The notes beneath the pieces are model-generated. The model was not told where the DNA came from and did no database searches. It worked only from the letters and a program-made list of their open reading frames with translations. Positions 44,117 through 54,835 of a DNA stretch of 64,000 nt are shown piece by piece. How positions within the stretch are numbered: the first letter of the stretch is position 1; each line of letters begins with the position of its first letter. This DNA is from Adenophora triphylla var. japonica (Eukaryota > Streptophyta > Magnoliopsida > Asterales > Campanulaceae): positions 1 to 64,000 of the forward strand of contig JAFEMH010002434.1 of the NCBI GenBank assembly GCA_022495995.1, given 5' to 3'. The position numbers and the translations under genes were made by a program.

Positions 44117-45826
44117 CTACTCTTCGCTGATTGGACTGTCAGGACGCTTGAGATTTCCTTCGTCGATTAACCCTTGGACTTCTTTCTTCAAAGTCAGACA
44201 CTTGTCTGTCGTGTGACCATGATGATTGTGGTATTCACATAACTTGGTCCTATCAAGGTTACCTGGGTTCCTTGGCTGATAATTCTCGAGAGGTTTGAGA
44301 AGACCTTGTCTCACCAAATCGTCAAAAACTTTGCTCATGGGCATTCCGAAATCATCAAAATGACGTTTTTGACCCATCACTTCTTGATTCGATCTCTTAC
44401 CATTATTAACATGGCTTGTTGTTTTTGGCCCATGGAGGCTCTCAAGCTTCCCATCTTCTATCAACTTCTGGATCTCATGCCTCAGATAGTGGCAATCATC
44501 AGTGTCGTGCCCGTGGTACTGGTGGAAAAGACAATGCTTAGACTCATCCAACTGAATGTAGGGGTCCCTGGGCTTCCAATTCTCCAGTGGCTTTATCAGC
44601 TTTTCTTTCACTAGTTCTTCCAGTATCTTGCTTAAAGGCATCTCCACATCGTCATAATGTAGGGAGCAGAGTTTTCGGGAGGCACTGTTGTTCCAAGACT
44701 CGGATTTCCATTGTTCAGTTGGTTCCATTATTGGGTCTGTCTGAAGGAGGCCATGGAATTCTTTCCTTTGTGAGGAACAGGTGCTGAGTTGGGTGCAATT
44801 GCTGCTTGGTACTGGTGGTACTGGGTTATGTTTGAGGCTGGTTGTGTCTTCGGGCCTTTCTCGAGCTTAGAACAGGTATTGACCAAGCAAACTCCGGGGC
44901 AAGTTGTCCTATCAGATTCTCTCACTTCGGGCATTCAGATTTTGCACGGCAGAATCGTTTCTTTGCCTGGTTTGACATCTTGGGTTGAGGGAGTACTAGT
45001 ACTCATCATGCGATCAAGCTTTTTTTGCATTCGTTTCACTTGTTCCATCAATACTGCCACATGGGGGGTCAATGGGAACTCTCGAGTTACTGGACCTCGC
45101 AACAAGACTTTTATCAGTAGAGGGAACCACAGCCGCAGACTGGTGAAACTGACAGGTGAATTCACTAAGTTCGATAGACGGCAACGGAAAACTTGAGGCA
45201 TCCATATTTTCTTTTAGCAACTCATGATCATATTCAGGTGGGTATAGGGGTCTCAGAACATAGCCACATGGCTCAAACTGATTATGTGAAGCTGGAGCAT
45301 AAACTGGCAGGTACTGTTGAAACTGAGAAACAGGTGTGATGAAGCCCAATCCGTTCCGAGGAGCTGAGGGCGATGGAGCCCTGATGGCCTGAGATACTGG
45401 GAGGAACTGGAGGGTAGTAGTCCTTGGTGGGGGATCATATGTCAAAGGAGGAGGGTATTGGTTGTAGGATGGAGGGTATTGGTTATATGACGGAGGGTAT
45501 TGGTTGTAGGATGGAGGGGTTGAAGTCACTGTTTCTGGAGTTTCATCTTCGATCATGACCAGAGAACCATTTGCCTTAACTTTTACCTGAACTCCATGAT
45601 GGCGGAGAGCACCGATGAGCATGGTCAGCTGCTCTTCATGAACCTTATGGGTATTTTCCAAAGCTAGGACTAACTCTTCCTTTCCAATCATCGGATTTCC
45701 CGTACCATCACTGTTTTCTGTCATATCTGCCATTCTAAACCACTGAGTTGACAAAACTGATAATTCTGTTGAACTGTCTAAACCTGAGGTTTCTGAACTG
45801 AAAAGCCGCTGACCCGGTATTCTCAC
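44117..45826 (-). pseudogene. gag: Tat-3 gag, copy 1, capsid lost, zinc knuckle duplicated
   Basis: The N-terminal part (45826-45014) reads MADMTENSDGTGNPMIGKEE, then LALENTHKVHEEQLTMLIGA and a tandem PPSYNQY repeat. A frameshift near 45100 and stops lead into the C-terminal part (44728-44117). There an approximately 85-residue module with LVKEKLIKPLENWKPRDP and the knuckle CLFHQYHGHDTDDC is repeated as LVRQGLLKPLENYQPRNP and CEYHNHHGHTTDKC. Both knuckles are CX2HX4HX4C. The capsid core seen in Tat-4 (GPALTWFLAFKPEARSTW) is absent. Confidence 0.75.
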
Positions 45827-45835
45827 TCACTTCTT

Positions 45836-46453
45836 TCTCGCTGCGGAAAAGAGATAGGCAAGGTTTAGACTTGGGGGTAGGTATGGTTTAGACTCGGAGG
45901 TAGGTGAGATTTATACTTGGAGGTAAGTGAGGTTTAGACTCGGAGGTAGGTGAGGTTTAGACTCGGAGGCTCAAGTAACATGCATGTACTGCTTAAGTTT
46001 TACTTAAAACACATTTTCTCCTAATCCTAATTGATCGGAAAAGATTAGACCTTGAAAGGTCAAGATTTGAAAATTGGACCGTGAGGGTCTTGATTGGAGA
46101 TTTGACCATGAAAAGTCGAGATTAATGATTTGACCATGGAAGGTCGGGATTGCCTATTTGACCATGAAAGCTCGATATCGGAGATTGGACCGTGAAGGTC
46201 GCGATTGGAGGTTTGACCGTGAGAGGTCGAGATCGAAGTTCGGAGATCGGACCGTGAAGGTAGCGATTGGAGATTTGACCGCGAGAGATCGAGATCGAAG
46301 ATCGGAGATCGAACCGGGAGGGTCTCGATTGGAGATCGGAACGTGAGGGTCTCGATTGGAGATTTGACCATGAAAGGTCGAGATCGAAGTTCGGACCGTG
46401 AAGGTAGCGATTGGAGATTTGACCGCGAAAGATCGAGATCGAAGATCGGAGAT
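45836..46453. repeat. Two small arrays upstream of Tat-3 gag, copy 1
   Basis: A 23-base unit (GGTAGGTGAGGTTTAGACTC) repeats about five times at 45860-45970. At 46060-46453 units of about 20-40 bases contain TTGACCGTGAGAGGTCGAGA-like hairpins GACC-N-GGTC; some copies are decayed. In Tat-3 sense this lies between LTR-like end and gag. Confidence 0.8.
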
Positions 46454-46770
46454 TGATGGATAAAAATCCTCTTGTAATAAAAATACCTAGCAAGTGTACT
46501 AGCTACCGTTTTAGTAGTATGCACAAGCAAGGGTCGAATCCACAGAGATTTGTGTGTTGAACAAATTGGTTTAATTAGTGTGACAAGAAACAAAGGGGGT
46601 TTTGGGTTTGATTGATTTTATTAAAACTAAAGACAAAAACTAATTAAGCAAATAAAATAAACAAAACAAGGAAATAATTCAAGGATTAAGAAATAGTTCA
46701 CGGATTGGATTCACAACATATTATCACTTTATGCTATTTAAATCATGTAAAGAAATAACTCAATCTCATT
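46454..46770 (-). repeat. Truncated LTR-like fragment at duplication junction
   Basis: Copy of 51760-52076, cut off at the junction. It contains AGGGTCGAATCCACAGAG, a word typical of the ends of plant Athila/Tat-type LTRs. Confidence 0.6.
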
Positions 46771-47160
46771 TGGCAATAACAGAGTTTTTTTTCATAAGAG
46801 ACGTTAATCCATTAGGTGATAACAGAGATTTTTTAGGAGAAAACGTTATTCCATTTGGAGATAACGGAAGATTATGGGAGACAACATTATTCCATTTGGA
46901 GATAACGGGAAATTTTGGGAGAAAGCGTTCTTCCATTTGGAGATAACGGGAAAATTTTGGGGAAAACGTTATTCCATTTGGAGATAACGGGAAATTTTGG
47001 GAGACAACGTTATTCCATTTGGAGATAACGAAACATTTTGGGAGAAAGTGTTATTCTATTTGGAGATAACGGGAAATTTTAGGAGACAATGTTATTCCAT
47101 TTGGAGATAACGAAACATTTTGGGAGAAAGCGTTATTCCATTTGGAGATAACGGGAATTA
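46771..47160 (-). repeat. Tail of hairpin array in duplication unit 2
   Basis: About nine hairpin units, mostly of the GTTATTCC/GGAGATAAC subtype, corresponding to 41455-41835 of unit 1. Confidence 0.85.
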
Positions 47161-49424
47161 TTTGTTGTTATTATTACTACTTGACACGTTACTTGAGCCT
47201 TGGGGCGATTTTTGTGTGGAAATGTGGCGGAAATTGGGCCAGGATGTATATGGAATGTGTTTGGGACATATGGAACGATTTTTTTTTTATGCAGGTTTTG
47301 AGAAGGTGGGGTTGTATCCCTTGGGTGCAGACTGAACTGCCATTGTTGCTGAGATGTTGTTAATGCTGCCAAAATGTATCATGTAAACCAGAATTCCCTC
47401 TTGGGCTGAAATCGGGTTCAAACCTCGGGTCAAACTCTGGCACTTGAAGCTAATGCTGACAGGCTTTTAGAACCAAAAATTAAAGCAAATGCCAAAGTGA
47501 CCAAACCTCTTTTCTGAGGATGGATGTGACTTATCGAAGTCCCAGTCTGAGGGAAAATTTCTCCAAAGCCCCAGGTTCTATTAAAATGAGGAAAGATCCT
47601 TTTATTGGCAAAGCCCCGACTTGAAGAGATGACTTGGTAGAGCTCTGACTGATGACCTAGCAAGAGTCCCAATCTGAATGGTACTGCGAAAGTGATCCTG
47701 AGGTTGATCTGACCAAGACTGAATCAATTTTGTGACATAGTGAGGAACTCGATGCGGACCCAACAATGACTAAAGAAGCCCCAGTCTAAAGAAATGGCTT
47801 GGGGAAGCCTCAACCTTGAAGAGTTTCAAGGCAGCCCTAATGCAAATTGTAGCAGAAGAGGGAAAACCTATCCTTTCGTACTTACTTTCTTATTTTCTTT
47901 AGTCAATCAGTCAACCACAAGAAGATGTGAAATAATTTTAGAAATTTATACATGCAGGGGCATATTTTTTCGAAAGGTGGGAATAGATCCCGATTTTGTG
48001 TTATTTTGATGGCCTTATTCGACGTAGGCACAAGAACTCGCTTTGGTTTGACTCTTTTGAGAGAGTATAAGTGTAGAAAGTTTTGTAAAAGTGTATGGAA
48101 GCCCCTGCTGACAGAAAATTAGTGTTTAGCACTATCTTTCCTAAAATGTAGAAAAAGAAGACTTGTCAAGACATCTGAAAACTTGTTTTATTTACAATGA
48201 TCACAAGATTGCTTAAAACCCTTTATTACTGTTCGGGTTATTCAACCACTAATCTCGATATGAACAAACATTTTGATTAAAATTGAGAAGAAAGTCAACC
48301 AGTGTCGCGGATCAAGGTTGGCTGGGTGTGAAAGAAAAGTTTGTGTATAGGGAGGTCATTGATGAGACCGGGATTTCTGGGATTTAAATGTGTTTATGGG
48401 AGAGGCCACTGATGAGACCGAATTTTCTGGAATTTGAATGTGTTTATGACCGGACCATTTCTGGTTTCCTACGTTCCCCTCACTGTGAGGAGCTCAGGTC
48501 GCCGTAGTTTGGCTAAACTATGTTTGGCTTTGGGAAATGGGATTTGTGGTTCCTTTAGTGGAAAGCTCGGATGAGAAGGTTGGATGATGAGGCATAGGCC
48601 TTGAGATGATTCCTTGACCAGTCGTTTTGCATAGCTGCTTCAATGATCCCGTTGCTTCTAGATAGTCATCTTTTATCGGGGGAGAATAACCTAAGGACTT
48701 AAGATATGCTTTGCCTTTTCTTTTGCCTTGACTGCTCCATTGTTATTGACAACTTCCATTCTTTAAGCTTTGATTTTGCCTGTCCGTCAAGCTTTTGATT
48801 GGTGATGCTGGATCCTTGGCCTCATTTTCATTCTCTTTCTCTCTCTTTTTTTTTTTTGCTTGAAGCTCCTACTTGGGCTTTTTTTTTGAAGCACATGAGG
48901 GCAAAGGAAAGCCCGTGCTTGAACTTTCTTGATGACCTTGAGGTCGAAGGCAAGCCCCTAGGTTGTTGTCGACATGGGGTCAATTTTTTTATGCTGAATG
49001 ACCTTTTGTTGTTCCTTGATGTTGCCGCCTTCGTTGACTTGGTCAAGGTGATGGTGAGGACATGATTTGGGAAGAGTATGGCTTGATGAAGGCTTTTGTG
49101 AGGTAAGAAAAGTGTATGGGGAGAGCATTGGTTGACTTTCTCACACCGATTAATCAGAACGTTGATTATTTCGAGAGATTATTTGTTAAGCAATGCAAGT
49201 GATCATATAAAATAAAACCATTTCATTAAATGTAATGTAGGTGTGCAAATAATGTCTTAAGTCTAGCAAGAAAAGAAAAAGACTCTTTTATAGAAGATTT
49301 AAGACTGACTACAATGTCCGAGGAGGACTTGATTGAAAGAGGAAAGTACTAGAACCTACGAAAGTTGACTGAGAGACTATTTTATCTTTTAATCTTGCTT
49401 AAGGATAGGTAACCCCTAGCCTAG
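47161..49424 (-). other. Tat-3 post-gag noncoding region, copy 2
   Basis: Near-identical copy of 41831-44116. Class B RNA at 48449-48512. No accepted gene. Confidence 0.75.
48449..48512 (-). ncRNA. Class B structured RNA motif, Tat-3 copy 2
   Basis: Same sequence as 43131-43192; it is not an independent observation because it arose by the 5.3-kb duplication. Confidence 0.6.
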
Positions 49425-51133
49425 CTACTCTTCGCTGATTGGACTGCCAGGACGCTTGAGATTTCCTTCGTCGATCAACCCTTGGACTTCTTTCTTCAAA
49501 GTCAGACACTTGTCTGTCGTGTGACCATGATGATTGTGGTATTCACATAACTTGGTCCTATCAAGGTTACCTAGGTTCCTTGGCTGATAATTCTCGAGAG
49601 GTTTGAGAAGACCTTGTCTCACCAAATCGTCAAAAACTTTGCTCATGGGCATTCCGAAATCATCAAAATGACGTTTTTGACCCATCACTTCTTGATTCGA
49701 TCTCTTACCATTATGAACATGGCTTGTTGTTTTTGGCCCATGGAGGCTCTCAAGCTTCCCATCTTCTATCAACTTCTGGATCTCATGCCTCAGATAGTGG
49801 CAATCATCAGTGTCGTGCCCGTGGTACTGGTGGAAAAGACAATGCTTAGACTCATCCAACCGAATGTTGGGGTCCCTGGGCTTCCAATTCTCCAGTGGCT
49901 TTATCAGCTTTTCTTTCTCTAGTTCTTCCAGTATCTTGCTTAAAGGCATCTCCACATCGTCATAATGAAGGGAGCAGAGTTTTTGGGAGGCACTGTTGTT
50001 CCAAGACTCGGATTTCCATTGTTCAGTTGGTTCCATTGTTGGGTCTGTCTGAAGGAGGCCATGGCATTCTTTCCTTTGTGAGGAACCGGTGCTGAGTTGG
50101 GTGCAGTTGCTGCTTGGTACTGGTGGTACTGGGTTATGTTTGAGGCTGGTTGTGTCTTCGGGCCTTTCTCGAGCTTAGAACAGGTATTGACCAAGCAAAC
50201 TCCGGGGCAAGTTGTCCTATCAGATTCTCTCACTTCGGGCATTCAGATTTTGCACGGCAGAATCGTTTCTTTGCCTGGTTCTACATCTTGGGTTGAGGGA
50301 GTACTAGTACTCATCATGCGATCAAGCTTTTTTTGCATTCGTTTCACTTGTTCCATCAATACTGCCACATGGGGGGTCAATGGGAACTCTCGAGTTACTG
50401 GACCTCGCAACAAGACTTTTATCAGTAGAGGGAACCACAGCCGCAGACTGGTGAAACTGACAAGTGAATTCACTAAGTTTGATAGACGGCAACGGAAAAC
50501 TTGAGGCATCCATATTTTCTTTTAGCAACTCATGATCGTATTCAGGTGGGTATAGGGGTCTCAGAACATAGCCACATGGCTCAAACTGATTATGTGAACT
50601 GGAGCATAAACTGGCAGGTACTGCTGAAAGTGAGAAACAGGTGTGATGAAGCTCAATCCGTTCTGAGGAGCTGAGGGTGATGGAGCCCTGATGGTCTGAG
50701 ATACTGGGAGGAACTGGAGGGCAGTAGTCCTTGGTGGGGGATCATATGTCAAAGGAGGAGGGTATTGGCTGTAGGATGGAGGGTATTGATTATATGACGG
50801 AGGGTATTGGTTGTAGGATGGAGGGGTTGAAGTCACTGTTTCTGGAGTTTCATCTTCGATCATGACCAGAGAACCATTTGCCTTAACTGTTACCTGAACT
50901 CCATGACGGCGGAGAGCACCGATGAGCATGGCCAGCTGCTCTTCATGAACCTTATGGGAATTTTCCAAAGCTAGGACTAACTCTTCCTTTCCAATCATCG
51001 GATTTCCCGTACCATCACTGTTTTCTGTCATATCTGCCATTCTAAACCCCTGAGTGGACAAAACTGATGATTCTGCTGAACTATCTGAACCTGAGGTTTC
51101 CGCACTGAAAAGCTGCTGACCCGGTATTCTCAC
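49425..51133 (-). pseudogene. gag: Tat-3 gag, copy 2
   Basis: The same organisation as copy 1: N-terminal part 51133-50561, frameshifted middle, C-terminal part 50036-49425 with duplicated knuckles CLFHQYHGHDTDDC and CEYHNHHGHTTDKC. The N-terminal frame ends earlier because of a small deletion near 50595 relative to copy 1. Substitutions between the copies are few. Confidence 0.75.
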
Positions 51134-51759
51134 TCACTTTTTCTCACTGCGGAAAATAGATAGGCAAGGTTTAGACTTGGGGGTAGGCAAGGTTTAGACT
51201 CGGAGGTAGGTGAGATTTATACTTGGAGGTAAGTGAGGTTTAGACTCGGAGGTAGGTGAGGTTTAGACTCGGAGGCTCAAGTAACATGCATGTACTGCTT
51301 AAGTTTTACTTAAAACACATTTTCTCCTAATCCTAATTGATCGGAAAAGATTAGACCTTGAAAGGTCAAGATTTGAAAATTGGACCGTGAGGGTCTTGAT
51401 TGGAGATTTGACCGTGAAAAGTCGAGATTAAAGATTTGACCATGGAAGGTTGGGATTGCCTATTTGACCATGTAAGCTCGATATCGGAGATTGGACCGTG
51501 AAGGTCGCGATTGGAGGTTTGACCATGAGAGGTCGAGATCGAAGTTCGGAGATCGGACCGTGAAGGTAGCGATTGGAGATTTGACCGCGAGAGATCGAGA
51601 TCGAAGATCGGAGATTGAACCGGGAGGGTCTCGATTGGAGATCAGAACGTGAGGGTCTCGATTGGATATTTGACCATGAAAGGTCGAGATCGAAGTTCGG
51701 AACGTGAAGGTAGCGATTGGAGATTTGACCGCGAGAGATCGAGATCGAAGATCGGAGAT
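51134..51759. repeat. Small arrays upstream of Tat-3 gag, copy 2
   Basis: Counterpart of 45836-46453, with the 23-base unit at 51170-51280 and GACC/GGTC hairpin units at 51365-51755. Confidence 0.8.
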
Positions 51760-52872
51760 TGATGGATAAAAATCCTCTTGTAATAAAAATACCTAGCAAG
51801 TGTACTAGCTACCGTTGTAGTAGTATGCACAAGCAAGGGTCGAATCCACAGAGATTTGTGTGTTGAACAAATTGGTTTAATTAGTGTGACAAGAAACAAA
51901 GGGGGTTTTGGGTTTGATTGATTTTATTAAAACTAAAGACAAAAACTAATTAAGCAAATAAAATAAACAAAACAAGGAAATAATTCAAGGATTAAGAAAT
52001 AGTTCACGGATTGGATTCACAACATATTATCACTTTATGCTATTTAAATCATGTAAAGAAATAACTCAATCTCATTCTTGGGTTCGTTCACAAAAACCTA
52101 GGGTTAAGATGTTCATATATTTCGGTAGGTCAATAAGAACATTTTTATATATTCCGCAAGGTCAATATAAACATTCAAGAATTCAATTAAAAACTTAAGA
52201 ACAATGGAACCTAGATTCATTTGATTTCCGCAAGGTCCTCAATTGAATCTATTCTTCTCAACAATGGTCAAATTATAAATCATCCACGCAAGTGCAATAA
52301 TTCATACCCAAATAAATTCAAGAGGTCAAAGGTATTCCATAAGGTCAACACAATTGATCACAAGAACAATAATTAAAACCGTTGAGAAGAACAAGAACGA
52401 AAAGATAGGAAGAATTAAAACCTTAGCATAAAGATCTAATATGTGTTACTACCAATCCGCAAACTAAAGAATTTAGCCTCGAAGGGCCATTAAAATAAAT
52501 ACCTCAAACCTTGAATTAAACCCTTCAATCTTGTACAAAGAAATTTTAATATGTTTAGGAGAAAGAAAATATAGAGAGAGAATAAGAAAAATCAAAAGAT
52601 CCAAAGATAATCAAAAACTAGTCTAGGGTTGTTTTTATAGGAGGAGGGAGGTAAAAATCCTTTTTGGAAACAAATTCTTGGTCAAAATCCTTGTCAAAAT
52701 AGAAAATCTCCCGAAATCCGTCACTGATTCTGTGCAAATCTGTTGATTTTTCCTTATTTGTGACGGAATTAAATTCCGTTGCTAAATCATGGTGGGCGGT
52801 CGCCCAAGCCAGCATGTGCGAGCGCTCAGTTGTACAGACCCTGCCTCGGCCAATCTTCTTCATTTGTGCGGC
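51760..52872 (-). repeat. LTR-like end with minus-strand TATA box (Athila/Tat type)
   Basis: On the minus strand the segment ends ...TTTTTATCCATCA and has the word CTCTGTGGATTCGACCC, as at the 3' end of many plant Athila-type LTRs. CTATAAAAAC (52640-52631) is a TATA box. No primer site follows at 51759, so the junction to the arrays is rearranged. It is cut on the right by Tat-4 at 52873. Assignment to Tat-3 or to a separate solo fragment is open. Confidence 0.5.
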
Positions 52873-53230
52873 TGAATGAACGCTCGCCGAAAAAATATAA
52901 AAAATAGGGAGTCGCCACGCCGTTTTAAAGGAAACATTGAAAACCTTTTTGAAAGAGAAAATGGGTTCGAGGGTCAAGTTACGTGTTGGGAAGAACCGAG
53001 AGTTCACCCAACACGCCTCGTCCGTAGACGAGTCTTTCTATGTTCAACATCCAGTTCATTCAAATGTGTGTGCAAAGTGTGTATGACAAGATATGTATTA
53101 AAATGCAAATCAACGCTTTGTTTTATTGCTCAACAAGGGGGAAATACAACTTGTAAGCCATTGACTCTGGGAGGCCACGTCCCACTTTACATCGAGGACA
53201 AACAGAACAGGATTTACAACTGAAATAGTA

Positions 53231-53318
53231 GTCTCTGCATAGGACACGTTGTGTCGCGCTACACAGGACTGATGAGGTCCGTTGTGTCGCGTGACATAAC
53301 CTTGCCGTTTGCAGATAC
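53231..53318 (-). ncRNA. Long LTR hairpin, Tat-4
   Basis: Motifs GTCGCGCTAC (53253-53262) and GTCGCGTGAC (53286-53295) in plus notation lie 33 bases apart, within arms that begin TCTGCAT and end TTTGCAGA. It corresponds to Tat-1 hairpins at 38664 and 38879. A second copy is in the 5' LTR at about 62772-62858. Confidence 0.55.
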
Positions 53319-54299
53319 TTTACAATTTGAGCACAGATCCAACAGAGAACAATTCAAATCCCAACACAATACCAAAACAACTCAGAAACCAACGAATTCA
53401 TAATGGATTGACCAAGGGGATGTGGATATAGGGAGATCCACACTCCCTTGGCCAATAAACAACAAATCCCACAAAATCACATTATGAATATCAATTGCAT
53501 CCAACTAAGCTAATTAAACAGAGGGATGGCAGTTGGGACTTGATAATTGAGGACGGATGGAGTCCAATTATCAAGTCCAAGGAATAGATTGCAATGAAAC
53601 AAATAAACTGTAAATGAAAGATAAAGGTGAGGGAAGAAATTTGTTACCCTCGTAGTCCATGCCCCTTCAACCACGTTAGGTAGAAGGATCTTCAATCGGC
53701 TTCAGAACGGAACGAGCTCAGATCGGAGATTGAGTAACTTGGCAATTCCAGTACGTGCATGTGTGTTTGAGCGAAATTGGACTCTGGAACAGGGGAACGG
53801 TTTAGAAGGTTTTGGTTGTCGGCTTAGGGCTAGAACGGGGATTGGTGTTGTTGAGGAGTGGCAGTGGTGTACGGCTTTAGGATGTGTAAACAAGGGAGGA
53901 AGACGTTGTCAGTTTTGTGTATAGATCTTCCACCGGTGAGGAGGTTGCTCCAGCAAATAGGTTTAGAACAGGGAGGCTTGGTCGTTGTTTGGCCGGAGTA
54001 ATGATTGAGATTAGATCGGTGAGGGTTGAGGGGTTGAAGTCGCCAGTTGAGGGGAACAGAGGCACCGCTTGGTGTTGAGATCGGAGGAGAAGGGAATTGA
54101 GGTAGAGGAAGGTTTGACGGTGGTGAAGGTTGAGGTTGGGTGAGGTTTCCGGTGAGGAAGAGCTAGGTTGGGCGGAGATTGGGGCCAGCAATGGAGAGAG
54201 CAGTTTGCGTATAGAGAGAGAGGAGAGAGAGAGGGTAATTCCGGATAGAGAGAGAAAGTAAATCTCAACGTCCTCCTCTTGCAAAATGAACGCATTTGG

Positions 54300-54383
54300 T
54301 ATTTATACGTAGCTTGGGAAAATGGATTATAATGTCGCACGACCCAACGCTTCGCTTTTCCATGCCTCAAGTTGTCGCACGAC
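54300..54383 (-). promoter_or_regulatory. Tat-4 LTR promoter with paired palindromes
   Basis: GTCGTGCGAC on the minus strand at 54383-54374 and 54343-54334, then after 26 bases TATAAATA (54307-54300). In the 5' LTR copy both palindromes carry one CpG-type change (63885-63894 and 63925-63934). Confidence 0.65.
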
Positions 54384-54647
54384 TGGGAACGCCCGTAACT
54401 GTTTCTGGCGCCAAAACCTGTTTCTGGAACATTCTGAGCTAATTCCTCAAAGGTCCAAAGCCAATAATTCCTTGTAGGTCCTTTTGTCCGGAAAAGATAC
54501 TAAAAAATACTTCCTTCGCGAGAAACTCATAAAATGTTTCTGAAAGTCTCAGAACGGACCAGGAATTTACCAAAATGCCCCTTAGTGCGATTTTATCATT
54601 TAAAATGCACCTAAAAAAGGATCGCGAATTGGATTGGCGTACTCACA

Positions 54648-54659
54648 GAGCCCCTCGGC
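54648..54659 (-). promoter_or_regulatory. Tat-4 polypurine tract
   Basis: Minus-strand GCCGAGGGGCTC directly before the 3' LTR. Confidence 0.75.
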
Positions 54660-54762
54660 AACGTCACTTATGGAAGAAGTGAGGTTGTCGATAAAAAGGA
54701 CCCAATCTCAATGAGCAGCAGGGGAACAAGGCGGGGGGCTGGACGATGACTGGGAGATCGGA

Positions 54763-54827
54763 TGGCTGGACCTTTTGAGAAAGGATTCCTACGTATCCCA
54801 AGTGGGAATCAAGCCGGTCATAGTTCG
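54763..54827 (-). ncRNA. Class A structured RNA motif, Tat-4 copy
   Basis: On the minus strand CTATG pairs with CGTAG through one U-G. The inner hairpin is TCCC-N4-GGGA with a loop different from Tat-1. The second hairpin is CCTTT-N4-AAAGG. GGCT can pair with AGCC. Confidence 0.6.
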
Positions 54828-54835
54828 AGGACGAA

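Larger units (their letters stand above)
41455..52076. repeat. Tandem duplication of about 5.3 kb (two units)
   Basis: Unit 1 is 41455-46770 and unit 2 is 46771-52076. The junction at 46770/46771 joins ...CTCATT to TGGCAATAAC. Unit 1 is preceded by CCCATT, and unit 2 is followed by CTTGGG after ...CTCATT, so CATT is shared at the breakpoints. Units differ by a few substitutions and by lengths of T-runs. Each carries a gag fragment, class B RNA and small arrays. Confidence 0.92.
39330..52872 (-). mobile_element. Tat-3: gag-only Tat-like element with internal tandem duplication
   Basis: Inferred minus-strand element interrupted on both sides by Tat-1 and Tat-4. Order on the minus strand: LTR-like end (51760-52872), small arrays, gag (51133-49425), post-gag region with class B RNA, duplicated block, gag copy (45826-44117), class B RNA, hairpin array (41830-40010), class A RNA (39757-39693), possible LTR start (39540-39330). 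No pol is seen. Its ends are not proved because both partner LTR portions lie outside the window. Confidence 0.55.
52873..54647 (-). repeat. Tat-4 3' LTR
   Basis: 1775 bases, starts (minus) TGTGAGTACGCC and ends CATTCA. Very similar to 62413-64000. Homologous to the Tat-1 LTR. Promoter at 54300-54383, hairpin at 53231-53318. Confidence 0.9.
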
